Positions 53,234 to 61,794 are shown, numbered from the stretch's first letter. The stretch: 64,000 nucleotides of DNA from an uncultured Eubacterium sp. (GCA_958446835.1 CAUCXT010000013.1:7765-71764), one strand, 5' to 3'. The notes: generated from the sequence alone by a model not told the origin. Program-made: numbers and translations.

Positions 53234-54418
53234 ATGAAATTCGTTCATTGCGCCGATGTACATATCGGTATGGAGTTTGCCCTTAACAGACTTAGGAGCA
53301 GGCAGAGAAAAGCAGAGATATTGCAGAGTTTTCTGCGGGTGATAGATTATTGCCGCGATGAGGAGGTAGATATTCTCCTGATTGCGGGTGACTTATTTGA
53401 CAGCGAGAATGTTGAGGACGCGGTTGTAGAGCAGATTAAGGAGGCATTTGTGGGTATACCTGATACGGATATATATATAGCTCCGGGAAATCATGACCCA
53501 TATACGCTTACTTCACCGTACAGGCAGAACGGTTGGAGTGATAATGTCACGATATTTAGCGGTACGCCGCAGGTGATTGAACGCAGGGATAAGGGCTACC
53601 GTATATGGGGCTGCGGCTTTGAGAACTGCTACGTCACGGACAGGCTTCTGATGGGTGTAAGGCTTCCTAAGGATGAGCTTATTAATATAGGAATACTTCA
53701 CGGACAGCTTGTGGGAAAGAGTGGAAGAAGCGAATACAACGCGATTACCGATGAAGATATAGAAAAGAGCGGTATTGACTATCTTGCACTGGGACATATT
53801 CACAAGCAGACGCGCGTCCAGAGGATAGGCGATACCTTGTACGCATATTCCGGAACCACGGAGGGGCAGGGCTTCGACGAGGATGGCATAAAGGGCTTTT
53901 ACACCGGCGAGCTGTCTAAGCTGCTGCTTCTAAGACATGAGCTTATCACAGAGTATGTGAGCACATCGCGCAGAAGATATTATCATGTCAATGTCGATAT
54001 CACACAGGCACAAAGCCGTTCCGAGGTTGTGGACATGATATGCAGGGCGGCACAGAGCGTGGCTGAGGATGATGCGTTCTGTGTGCTCCTCACGGAGAAC
54101 AGAGCTGAGGATAACCTGTACAAGATTACACTCATGGGGGATGTCTGCGAGGAGGCAGCGGCTTCCGTGGAGGAGCTGTCGGCACGGCTTGCGGGAAAAT
54201 TTTATTATATCAAGGTGAGGGATAATTCAAGACTTCTGATTGATTACGAGGAACTGGCAAAGGAAAATTCGCTAAAGGGAATGTATACTGCGAGAATGCT
54301 TGACGGTATAAGCGCGCAGAAACAGGCAGGCAACGATAAAGGAGTACAGCTCTATACCAAGGCGCTTGAACTGGGAATAAGGGCATTTGACGGGGAGGTG
54401 AGCGTGGATGAAAATTGA
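53234..54418 (+). CDS. YhaO/SbcD-like metallophosphoesterase (DNA repair exonuclease family)
   Basis: The five phosphoesterase motifs occur in Mre11/SbcD order: DVHIG (residues 9-13), GDLFD, GNHD, GILHG and GHIH. The C-terminal 180 residues form a capping region. It is a Mn2+-dependent nuclease candidate partnered with the ATPase downstream. The next gene's ATG lies 11 bases before this stop, so the two are translationally coupled. Low similarity in the cap to true SbcD and the membrane-anchored partner favour the YhaO group. Confidence 0.85.
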   Translation: MKFVHCADVHIGMEFALNRLRSRQRKAEILQSFLRVIDYCRDEEVDILLIAGDLFDSENVEDAVVEQIKEAFVGIPDTDIYIAPGNHDPYTLTSPYRQNGWSDNVTIFSGTPQVIERRDKGYRIWGCGFENCYVTDRLLMGVRLPKDELINIGILHGQLVGKSGRSEYNAITDEDIEKSGIDYLALGHIHKQTRVQRIGDTLYAYSGTTEGQGFDEDGIKGFYTGELSKLLLLRHELITEYVSTSRRRYYHVNVDITQAQSRSEVVDMICRAAQSVAEDDAFCVLLTENRAEDNLYKITLMGDVCEEAAASVEELSARLAGKFYYIKVRDNSRLLIDYEELAKENSLKGMYTARMLDGISAQKQAGNDKGVQLYTKALELGIRAFDGEVSVDEN

Positions 54419-56933
54419 CAGCATATATATAGAAAGCTTCGGAAAATTCAAAAACTATAAGCTGGATTTTAAGGACGGAATGAACATAATATATGGCGAT
54501 AATGAAGCTGGCAAATCGACTATAATGGCATTCATTGAGATGATGTTCTACGGAAGGACTGCACAGGAGAAGAGTTCGGACATCGGAAAGAGCCTGAGAA
54601 AAAGGTACGCTCCGTGGGACGGCTCTGCTATGTGCGGTGAGCTGGAGTTTTCATACGGTGGACGCAGGTACAGAATACGCAAGGTCTTTAAAAAGACGAT
54701 AAAAACCGATATTGTAAGACTCTATGATGCACAGACAGGCGAGGAGTTAGAGCTTGGGCGCGATGAGGAGATAGGACACCGCTTTTTCGGAATAGATGTC
54801 GGAAGCTTTGAAAAGAGTGTGTATATAAGCGGATTTGGTGGTTTTGCAAGCAGCGGTCAGACCAATGAGGATATTGCTGTCAGGTTATCGAATCTGGTGA
54901 CAACGATGGACGAGGAGGTTTCACAGTCCACAGTGCTTGCGCGGCTTAGCAGGGCGAAGGAGCTTTTGTTGTCGAAGAGTGGAAACAGAGGAAAGCTTGT
55001 ACAGCTTACTCAGGAGCTTGAAAATGTACAGACAGAGATTATAAAAAATGAGGAGCTTGTAAGGCAGCAGTCACAGTACATTGATAGGAGAACACGTCTT
55101 GAAGCGGAGCTTGGGGAATGTATACGAAAGAAGAAAAGTTTAAAGAGAGAAGAACAGATTCTTAAGCTTACAGAAACCCAAAAACAGTATGAGGAACAGC
55201 GGGCTGAGTGTGAAAACGAGAGGGAGAAGATTACCGGACTTATAGATGAAGGAAAGATGCTTGAACAGGAGAAGGATTCCTTCGCAGGAAAGAATTACAA
55301 CTATAATACAGTGTCGGAGTATATGCAGCATGCGGATGAACTTAGACATAATCTGTCCGCAAAGCAGTCTCAGGCAGATGAACTTGGGAAAAGAAAGCAG
55401 TCCGGGGTTATGGTGGACAGGGATGATGTAATGCTGGCAAGAACACAGGAGGCAATGCGGGAAAAGCTGTGTTATCTGAGTGAAAGAATCAGCGACGGTT
55501 ACAGACCGGCTCTCGCGGCGAAACAGACTGCACAGCGGGAAGAGGCAGATGCTCTCAAGATGATTGACAGTATAGGCGATGTCAAAAAGACAAGGCTTAT
55601 AGCGAGTGCTGTGGCGCTGCTTGTCACAATCATATTTGTGGTGATGACATTTACAGTGTCGGTGTTCTGTCTTGCAGGGGCATTTGTGTCTGCCGGAGTT
55701 GGCGTTATGATTTTTTCAGCATATAAAAAACAGTATGACACTCATACACGCAGCGTGGAAGAAGCTAAGGCACTTATCAAGAGACGCTCGCAGGAAAAAG
55801 CAGATGCAAGTAATAATCTTGAGAGAGAGAAGGGCAGGCTTTTTGATAAGGGAGAAGGTATCTATCCTGATACAGGATGTGAATTTGAGACAATAACGAG
55901 GGAGAAGCTCTTAAAGTGCCGCAATACAATTGATGGCATATATCAGAAATATGGAGTTGCCTCGCTTTCAGAGCTAGAGCTGTTAGCACAGGAAAATGAG
56001 GAAGCTGCCGTGAATAAAAGCCTTTATGATGCGGCTGTTGCAGAACTTTCGGAAGCGCAAAGCGGATACAGGTCATTTGTCGGCGATGATGACCCGGAGA
56101 GAGTGCGTATAATGTATAATGAGCTGCGCGAGAGGATTGCCGTATTCGATGGAAAGCTTAAAGCCCAGACCGGACAAATACAGTCATATAGAGAACTCGA
56201 CAATATTGTGAAGGGCATTGATGAGCAGCTTAAGGAGAATACGAAAAAGACAGAGGAACTTGGCGCAGAGATCAGAAAGCTGGCGGATGAATCCGATAGT
56301 GATATAGGCAGGCTTGATGGGCAGTCCATAAGGAATGCCATGGAAGACAACGAGACTGTCATGGAGGATATAAGGGGACAGTTAGGGGAGCTTGCGCTGA
56401 TGCTTAGAAGCCCCGAACATGATGAGAATGAGTTAAAAAGGATGTCGGCGGAGCTTACAGATGAGTATGCACAGAAAAAGGAACTCTACGATGCGCTGGA
56501 GCTTGCTGAGGAGAATATGCAGGCTGCGGTGGATGATATAAGCCGGAGCTTTGGACCGCTTCTCAATGAAAAGACAGCAGAAATTTTCTCGAATCTTACA
56601 GGTGGAAGATATGAGAAGGTCATGGTCGACAAGGAGTATGCTATTCAGGCAAAGCCGAAGGATGGTGGCTATCACGAGTGGAAATATCTCAGCAACGGAA
56701 CAACGGATCAGGCTTATCTTTCGCTTAGGCTTGCCATGACGGAGCTTATAACGGATAATGGCGAGAGGCTTCCTCTTATGCTTGACGATGTTCTGCTGCA
56801 ATATGATAATGAGAGGGCAGAGAATGCACTTGAATACCTAAAAAAGTATGCGCAGAATGCACAGATATTGTTCTTTACATGCAGAAATATGCAGGATGAA
56901 AATATCATAAATCTCCGGAATATCATAGGATGA
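54408..56933 (+). CDS. YhaN-like SMC/Rad50-type ATPase with internal membrane helices
   Basis: The 841-aa protein opens with an ABC/Rad50 head (FGKFKNYKLDFKDGMNIIYGDNEAGKSTI, Walker A GDNEAGKS), then a coiled coil interrupted by two adjacent membrane helices near residues 398-440 (LLVTIIFVVMTFTVSVFCLAGAFVSA), a second coiled coil and the closing head (LSNGTTDQAYLSLRLAMTE signature, LMLDDVLLQYDNERA Walker B). The helices distinguish it from SbcC/Rad50 and match YhaN, placing the DNA-processing complex at the membrane. It is coupled to the phosphoesterase upstream. Confidence 0.84.
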   Translation: MKIDSIYIESFGKFKNYKLDFKDGMNIIYGDNEAGKSTIMAFIEMMFYGRTAQEKSSDIGKSLRKRYAPWDGSAMCGELEFSYGGRRYRIRKVFKKTIKTDIVRLYDAQTGEELELGRDEEIGHRFFGIDVGSFEKSVYISGFGGFASSGQTNEDIAVRLSNLVTTMDEEVSQSTVLARLSRAKELLLSKSGNRGKLVQLTQELENVQTEIIKNEELVRQQSQYIDRRTRLEAELGECIRKKKSLKREEQILKLTETQKQYEEQRAECENEREKITGLIDEGKMLEQEKDSFAGKNYNYNTVSEYMQHADELRHNLSAKQSQADELGKRKQSGVMVDRDDVMLARTQEAMREKLCYLSERISDGYRPALAAKQTAQREEADALKMIDSIGDVKKTRLIASAVALLVTIIFVVMTFTVSVFCLAGAFVSAGVGVMIFSAYKKQYDTHTRSVEEAKALIKRRSQEKADASNNLEREKGRLFDKGEGIYPDTGCEFETITREKLLKCRNTIDGIYQKYGVASLSELELLAQENEEAAVNKSLYDAAVAELSEAQSGYRSFVGDDDPERVRIMYNELRERIAVFDGKLKAQTGQIQSYRELDNIVKGIDEQLKENTKKTEELGAEIRKLADESDSDIGRLDGQSIRNAMEDNETVMEDIRGQLGELALMLRSPEHDENELKRMSAELTDEYAQKKELYDALELAEENMQAAVDDISRSFGPLLNEKTAEIFSNLTGGRYEKVMVDKEYAIQAKPKDGGYHEWKYLSNGTTDQAYLSLRLAMTELITDNGERLPLMLDDVLLQYDNERAENALEYLKKYAQNAQILFFTCRNMQDENIINLRNIIG

Positions 56934-56946
56934 AAGGAAACATGCG

Positions 56947-58248
56947 ATGAATCATTTTTCAATCTACGAGCTGCTGTGGTTATTTTTTATATATTCCTTT
57001 GCGGGATGGCTTTTTGAAACCACTTACGCAGCAATAAGACAGAAGCATTTTGTTAACAGAGGACTGGTGAGCGGACCGCTGTGTATCGTATATGGTATAG
57101 GAGCTGTGCTTATGACAGTCGGCTTACAGGGAATTACCGGATTCTGGCTGTTCCTGTTCGCAACGGTGTACGCGGCAGCTATTGAGCTTGCCGCCGGAAA
57201 ACTCATAGAGCGCATATACCATGAGAGATGGTGGAATTACAGCAATATTAAGTGGAATCTTGATGGATATATATGTGTTCCGTTTTCACTTATAAAGGGT
57301 GCACTTGGCTATCTTGTGGTCAAATTTGTGAACAGGCTCCTGTTAAGCCTCATACAGGTTATGCCGCAGCTTCTCATCCATATTGTGCTGATTATCCTGA
57401 TATCAGTGTTGGCTGTCGACGTGCTTGCGTCATATATTCTTGCAAAAGGTAAGAGCAGACATCCCGAAAAGTGGGAGGAGGCAAATGATGCGATAGCGTC
57501 CGTGGGCTTTAGAATTGCGAAGGCAATCAACCGCACCATGGACAGGCGAATACATAAGGCATATCCGAAGGCTGCTAAGGTAGAAGCCGTACCGAAGGAT
57601 AAAAAGGTGTTCGCGCAGGGCTGTGATTTTTATAAAGTGGTCATGCTGTTCTTTATTGGAGCATTCCTAGGGGACATAACGGAGACAATATTCTGCCGCA
57701 TAACGGCTGGTGTGTGGATGAGCAGGAGCAGTGTCGTGTGGGGACCTTTCAGCATAGTGTGGGGGCTGGCAATAGCCGCCGCAACGGCAATGCTTTACAA
57801 ATACAGAAATAAGAGTGACAGCTTCCTTTTCTGGACCGGAACTCTTCTTGGAGGTGCCTATGAGTATCTTTGCAGTGTGTTCACAGAGATAGTCTTTGGC
57901 AAGGTATTCTGGGACTACAGCAAGATTCCGTTCAATCTTGGCGGCAGAATCAATCTTCTCTACTGCTTTTTCTGGGGAATAGCAGCTGTTGTGTGGCTCA
58001 AGCTTATATATCCGCGCGCGTCGGCGCTCATAGAGAAGATACCGATGGTCATAGGCAAGATTGCGACATGGGTTCTGATAGTGTTCATGCTGTGCAATAT
58101 GGCTGTGTCCGGGCTTGCACTGATAAGGTATGATGAGAGGGAGAAAAATGTAGCGGCGGAGGCTAAGTGGCAGGTGTGGATGGATGAGCACTATGATGAT
58201 GCCAAGATGGAAAGGATATATCCTAATGCAAAGACGGTAGCCGATTAA
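56947..58248 (+). CDS. Tandem CmpB-type (PF06541) membrane protein
   Basis: Two copies of the putative ABC-transporter type IV / CmpB domain are joined. The first (residues 1-175) begins YELLWLFFIYSFAGWLFETTYAAIRQKHFVNRG, and the second (about 220-400) begins FYKVVMLFFIGAFLGDITETIFCRITAGVWMSRS. Each has GPL or GPFSIV and WNYS- or WDYS-type motifs. A basic cytosolic linker joins them. The family's role is unknown. AAAGGAAA precedes ATG 13 bases after the YhaN-like gene, so it is probably in the same operon. Confidence 0.75.
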   Translation: MNHFSIYELLWLFFIYSFAGWLFETTYAAIRQKHFVNRGLVSGPLCIVYGIGAVLMTVGLQGITGFWLFLFATVYAAAIELAAGKLIERIYHERWWNYSNIKWNLDGYICVPFSLIKGALGYLVVKFVNRLLLSLIQVMPQLLIHIVLIILISVLAVDVLASYILAKGKSRHPEKWEEANDAIASVGFRIAKAINRTMDRRIHKAYPKAAKVEAVPKDKKVFAQGCDFYKVVMLFFIGAFLGDITETIFCRITAGVWMSRSSVVWGPFSIVWGLAIAAATAMLYKYRNKSDSFLFWTGTLLGGAYEYLCSVFTEIVFGKVFWDYSKIPFNLGGRINLLYCFFWGIAAVVWLKLIYPRASALIEKIPMVIGKIATWVLIVFMLCNMAVSGLALIRYDEREKNVAAEAKWQVWMDEHYDDAKMERIYPNAKTVAD

Positions 58249-58260
58249 GATTATGATGTT

Positions 58261-58322
58261 GGGGCAAAACATGCCAATATTATACGATATACACGGCTGA
58301 GTTTATAGAATGCGTTTTGCAC
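58261..58322. repeat. Possible third, diverged copy of the intergenic hairpin family
   Basis: GCAAAAC (58264-58270) pairs with GTTTTGC (58314-58320) around a loop holding TATACACGGCTGAG. TATACACGGCT is the complement of a segment at 61636-61646, and CAAAACATGC also recurs at 61619-61628. The ends are not conserved, so membership is tentative. Confidence 0.35.
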
Positions 58323-58416
58323 AAATATTTGATTACTGCTGAGAGAAGAACATGCAGGAGCAATATGAAATATTTGGATTTTTTATTAAAAAATAATAGT
58401 TGTTTTCAGAAAATAA

Positions 58417-58425
58417 TGGTATAAT
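58417..58425 (+). promoter_or_regulatory. Extended -10 promoter of the DUF308 gene
   Basis: TGGTATAAT (TATAAT 58420-58425) lies 85 bases before the start codon. A clear -35 is absent. Confidence 0.45.
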
Positions 58426-58509
58426 AATGGAAAACTTTAGAGAAAATATAGTGGGTTGTGAGGCAGGAGGCATTATCCCTGCTTCATATATTCAGGAATG
58501 GAGGAAACC

Positions 58510-59043
58510 ATGAACTTATTTGAAAAAATCCGCAAGGATGTTGTGTGGTCGTCGATAGCATATCTTGTACTTGGCTTTATTCTTCTCATCAAGCCGGGTA
58601 CGGCACTTGTAACTATAGTTCATATCCTCGCACTTGTTGCGCTGGTCATGGGAGTTGTATCGCTTGTCACATATTTTAAGGACAAGTACAGTGTGGGAAA
58701 TGGCGGAGTAATAAAAGCTATAGTATACTTTGTGATAGCTGCTTTCCTTTACTTTGGTGCAGGCTTTATCATCTCGATAGTGCCTTTTATACTTGGACTT
58801 CTCATTGTGATAAGCGGAATTGTGAAGCTTCAGGAAGCGCTTGATATGATGAAGTACAGGGCAGACGGAAGCGTGACTGTTCTTGTCATTGCGATACTCA
58901 GCCTTGTATTTGGAATACTTATTTTGATAAATCCTTTCGGAACAGCGGAGCTTCTGTTCAGAATAATCGGTATTGCGTTTATCTACAATGGCGTTTCAGA
59001 CTTGCTGACTGTATTTTATTTTTCTAAGAAAACAAGATACTAG
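58510..59043 (+). CDS. DUF308 / HdeD-like small membrane protein
   Basis: The 177-aa protein has six membrane helices in three similar hairpins (SSIAYLVLGFILLIKPGTA, VIAAFLYFGAG, LVIAILSLVFGILILINPFGT), the repeat typical of DUF308/HdeD proteins. HdeD is linked to acid resistance in E. coli; no function is known for clostridial members. GGAGG (58500-58504) lies 5 bases before ATG 58510; the ATG at 58498 overlaps that site and is rejected. Confidence 0.75.
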   Translation: MNLFEKIRKDVVWSSIAYLVLGFILLIKPGTALVTIVHILALVALVMGVVSLVTYFKDKYSVGNGGVIKAIVYFVIAAFLYFGAGFIISIVPFILGLLIVISGIVKLQEALDMMKYRADGSVTVLVIAILSLVFGILILINPFGTAELLFRIIGIAFIYNGVSDLLTVFYFSKKTRY

Positions 59044-59118
59044 AAATCAACCTTTCTATTACATGACAAGTTTAAAAGCTTGTATTTATAGCTGAACGAA
59101 AAACATTCTAAAAAGATA

Positions 59119-59176
59119 TTGACCCTGAACCCAACTTTAGGTATATATTTATTGCTGGGGTAAGGGTCAATTTTTT
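59119..59176 (+). terminator. Terminator between DUF308 and ECF S-component genes
   Basis: TTGACCCT (59119-59126) pairs with AGGGTCAA (59163-59170), with an inner ACCC/GGGT pair, followed by six T residues. The long, AT-rich loop leaves room for an alternative fold, so a regulatory leader for the transporter gene is not excluded. Confidence 0.7.
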
Positions 59177-59250
59177 GCCAGAAGAAATATTGTAAAATTA
59201 TCTAAGGAATTATATATGCTGCATGGGGCAGCAGAATGGAGATTTTTGTT

Positions 59251-59829
59251 ATGAACAAGGTGAAAAAACTTGCTGTGACAGCGATGCTGTTTGCTGTTGG
59301 AATGGTGCTGCCTTTTTTCATAGGGCAGATACCGGCTATAGGAAAGATGCTTTTGCCGATGCACATTCCGGTATTGCTCTGCGGATTTATTGTCGGATGG
59401 CAGTATGGAGCGCTGATAGGCTTTCTGCTTCCGATTGTGAGAGGACTGGTGTTCGGAATGCCGCCGCTGTACCCTAATGCGATTGCGATGGCATTTGAGA
59501 TGGCTGCATACGGCTTCGTCAGCGGTTATCTGTACAGCCATGCTAAGTGGCAGTGCACAAAAATGCTCTATATTTCACTTGTAACGGCTATGCTTGCGGG
59601 AAGGCTTGTATGGGCGTTTGCTGAGGTCATCCTGCTTGGTATCGGCGGAAATACATTTACATGGAAGATGTTCGCAGCGGGAGCATTCTTAAATGCGATA
59701 CCGGGAATTATAGTGCAGCTTGTATTTATACCGCTTATTATGGTTGCGCTTAGACGCGCCAAGGTTGTGCCGCTGTGGATTGGAAATGAGAATAAATCCG
59801 GCGTATCGGGACAGGTTATAGAGAAGTAG
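59251..59829 (+). CDS. ECF transporter substrate-binding S component (substrate unknown)
   Basis: This 192-aa, five- or six-helix protein starts NKVKKLAVTAMLFAVGMVLPFF, the amphipathic first helix typical of S components that contact EcfT. GMPPLYPNAIAMAFEMAAYGFVSGYLY is a recurring signature of one vitamin or nucleobase S-component group. No EcfA/EcfT genes are adjacent, so it would share a group II energising module. The start ATG 59251 is favoured over 59236 by GGAG spacing. The kinase-like gene 23 bases downstream hints that the cargo is phosphorylated on entry. Confidence 0.78.
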   Translation: MNKVKKLAVTAMLFAVGMVLPFFIGQIPAIGKMLLPMHIPVLLCGFIVGWQYGALIGFLLPIVRGLVFGMPPLYPNAIAMAFEMAAYGFVSGYLYSHAKWQCTKMLYISLVTAMLAGRLVWAFAEVILLGIGGNTFTWKMFAAGAFLNAIPGIIVQLVFIPLIMVALRRAKVVPLWIGNENKSGVSGQVIEK

Positions 59830-59852
59830 AGAACAATGATGTGGGGATTAGT

Positions 59853-60488
59853 ATGAATGATGTGTTAGACAATATACTGGGGCGCATGGAGGACGCGAAA
59901 AAAAACAACAGAAAGCTTCTGCTTGTGATAGACGGAAAGTGCGGCTCAGGAAAGACAACCCTGTCTGAGAGCCTTAGTGAGCGATATGGCTGCAATGTGT
60001 TTCATATCGATGATTTTTACCTGCCGATAGTCATGCAGACACCTGAGGTTATGAAGGAACCGGGCGGGAATATCAATTATGATAGGTTCATATCCGAGAT
60101 TATGGCTCCGCTTACATCGGACAGCGCGGTTGTGTACCGACCGTTCCTGTGTATGGAACAGGAGTACGCACCAGGCGTGAGCCTTAAAAAGACAGGTGTG
60201 AATGTCATAGAGGGCACATACTCCTGTCATCCTGTACTTCGCGAAATCTATGCTAAGCTGACGGATTGGGAGGTTATCACCCTTTTTATGGATATCGATG
60301 ACGCGAACCAGCGCGACCGCGTGAGAAAGCGCGTGGGTGAGCAGAGATTTAAGCTGTTTGAGGAGAAGTGGATTCCGAGGGAGAGGGAATATTTTAGCGC
60401 GTACTCCTTAATGGAATACTGTGATTACAGTATTTCCGGGACGGATGACAGCATTTCATTTCTACGAGAAGATGGGAATGAAGCCTAA
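59853..60488 (+). CDS. Uridine kinase-like P-loop kinase
   Basis: The 211-aa protein has Walker A DGKCGSGKTTLS, HIDDFYLP (the HxDDFY motif of uridine/phosphoribulokinase-type enzymes), an INYDRF segment, NVIEGTYSCHP and an RDRVRKRVGEQR lid. It would phosphorylate a small hydroxylated cargo, perhaps one imported by the ECF protein encoded upstream. ATG 59853 is preceded by GGGG. Its last dozen residues (SISFLREDGNEA) overlap, in another frame, the remnant of a GNAT gene, so the C-terminus may be a deletion junction. Confidence 0.75.
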   Translation: MNDVLDNILGRMEDAKKNNRKLLLVIDGKCGSGKTTLSESLSERYGCNVFHIDDFYLPIVMQTPEVMKEPGGNINYDRFISEIMAPLTSDSAVVYRPFLCMEQEYAPGVSLKKTGVNVIEGTYSCHPVLREIYAKLTDWEVITLFMDIDDANQRDRVRKRVGEQRFKLFEEKWIPREREYFSAYSLMEYCDYSISGTDDSISFLREDGNEA

Positions 60489-60519
60489 GGAAACCATGAT
60501 GGAGTATATTATTAAATAA
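60445..60519 (+). pseudogene. 3' remnant of a GNAT-type acetyltransferase gene
   Basis: In the frame +1 to the kinase gene, codons from about 60448 encode TAFHFYEKMGMKPKETMM and end EYIIK before TAA at 60517-60519. The FYEKxGMKP motif followed by a short MEYII strand is the standard end of GNAT N-acetyltransferases. Nothing upstream in that frame continues the domain, so only the tail survives. Confidence 0.55.
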
Positions 60520-60542
60520 TCTCAAAAATTGCAAAATTATTC

Positions 60543-60573
60543 TTGACCTTACAGCGCACTGTAATGGTGTAAT
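60543..60573 (+). promoter_or_regulatory. MerR-type promoter with 19-bp spacer and central dyad
   Basis: TTGACC (60543-60548), a 19-base spacer and TGTAAT (60568-60573). The spacer contains the perfect dyad TTACAG-CGCA-CTGTAA (60549-60564), flanked by ACC/GGT. Overlong spacing plus a dyad is the hallmark of promoters untwisted by MerR proteins, so the gene downstream is probably autoregulated. Confidence 0.75.
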
Positions 60574-60595
60574 GGGGTTGTAAGGAGGAGACGAT

Positions 60596-61456
60596 ATGAC
60601 AATCAAGGATTTTTCAAAATTGTGTAATTGCACTACACAGACATTAAGATACTATGACCATGTCAACCTGCTCAAGCCGGCAAGAGTGGATGACTGGACA
60701 GGGTATCGCTACTATTCTGAGGAGCAGGCATTATTGTATGTCAAAATCAAGAATTTTCAGGAGGCTGATTTCACGATAGAGGAGATAAAGAAGCTTCTTG
60801 ATAGGGATGACGATGAAGTGTATGCCGCTTTTGACAGAAAGATAGCAGAGCGCGAACAGCAGCTCAGAACAATGAGGCAGATACAGCAGTCATATCGCAA
60901 TGAGATGAACGCAATGAAGAATACGATTGAACAATTTATTGAGAAGATGAACATGGACGCGAAGCAGTATGACCCGACACAGGAGTTCGGAATCGATAAA
61001 GAATATCACCGGGAGCTGTTGGAGAGATTCGACAGAATGATGCGCGAGGCTTCGTATGTCAAGGAAGTGCATGGCGGGGATAACGCCAATCCGGTATTCG
61101 AGTACAAAAGAGCTCAGGATGAGGACACCGACGAGGACTTGGAAAGGGATACGGAGGAGGAAGAATATCTCTCACCTCTTGATGACCCAGACTATATCAT
61201 AGCGGCACAGTACCATGACTGGAATTATATCAAGGAGATAAAGGATAATTTCCCGGGGCTTGAGGAGAACACAGAGTACAACTTCTATCTTGAGGTCACC
61301 CCGGATAAGGAGTGCAGCGTTATCTTCTGCTGTATAATACAGATGCTTGTGCAGGACATGAACGCCGGCAGAAATGTTATCATGCCATCGTGCAACATGA
61401 CACCTTCGAAGGATAACAAGAACCATCTGTATATACTGAAAATGATAAAGAAATAA
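60596..61456 (+). CDS. MerR-family transcriptional regulator with acidic linker and unknown C-terminal domain
   Basis: The N-terminal MerR helix-turn-helix and wing (FSKLCNCTTQTLRYYDHVNLLKPARVDDWTGYRYY) is followed by the coiled coil AEREQQLRTMRQIQQSYRNEM. An acidic stretch (DEDTDEDLERDTEEEEY, about 177-193) leads to a C-terminal domain of about 90 residues (QYHDWNYIKEIKDNFPGLEENTEYNFYLEVT) that I do not recognise. Two cysteines (FCC) occur there, but no metal-binding pattern is clear. AAGGAGG precedes ATG. Its promoter is described at 60543-60573; target genes beyond itself are unknown. Confidence 0.82.
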   Translation: MTIKDFSKLCNCTTQTLRYYDHVNLLKPARVDDWTGYRYYSEEQALLYVKIKNFQEADFTIEEIKKLLDRDDDEVYAAFDRKIAEREQQLRTMRQIQQSYRNEMNAMKNTIEQFIEKMNMDAKQYDPTQEFGIDKEYHRELLERFDRMMREASYVKEVHGGDNANPVFEYKRAQDEDTDEDLERDTEEEEYLSPLDDPDYIIAAQYHDWNYIKEIKDNFPGLEENTEYNFYLEVTPDKECSVIFCCIIQMLVQDMNAGRNVIMPSCNMTPSKDNKNHLYILKMIKK

Positions 61457-61488
61457 TGTAGAGAAATAGTGTAGAAAAATAGTAAAAA

Positions 61489-61571
61489 AAAAATCACCCC
61501 TATATATCACGCGGGCAAACCGGGCATAAAAGCTATGGTCACTTCGCGATAATGTATGAGGGGTGATTTTT
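61489..61571. terminator. Bidirectional terminator / structured element between merR and pyrG
   Basis: The 13-bp arms AAAAATCACCCCT (61489-61501) and AGGGGTGATTTTT (61559-61571) have A- and T-runs on both sides. Inside, ATATAT..CGCG pairs with CGCG..ATGTAT, leaving a 30-base structured core around GGGCAAACC. Genes converge here, so it can end both transcripts. Confidence 0.75.
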
Positions 61572-61605
61572 ATTTATATATATTTATATAAATCATTACG
61601 CTGTA

Positions 61606-61794
61606 GGATTCGGGTTACAAAACATGCTAAATCCCTAGCCGTGTATAACGTATTATATTTATGCATATCACGACTTTTGGGAGAAGCTTAGATTGTTCCA
61701 AGAACATCTTGCTTCGGACAACGGAGCTGATATGCATAAATATAATACGTTATACACTCATAGACTTAATGTTCATGTTTTGTAACCCGAATCC
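61606..61794. repeat. 189-bp giant hairpin element with perfect 21- and 30-bp arms
   Basis: The outer arms 61606-61626 and 61774-61794 (GGATTCGGGTTAC... ) are perfect inverted repeats. The inner arms 61641-61670 and 61728-61757 (GTGTATAACGTATTA...) are also perfect over 30 bp. The 57-base apex contains a smaller GAAGC/GCTTC hairpin. GTA flanks it on both sides (61603-61605, 61795-61797), which could be a 3-bp target duplication. No open frame of note is inside. A non-autonomous mobile element or an RNA motif would both fit. Confidence 0.65.

Noticed and set aside
61513..61560. Class I c-di-GMP (GEMM) riboswitch
   Set aside because: The GGGCAAACC box is present, but the ACGCAAAGCC half and receptor helix are not, and no gene start follows on either strand.
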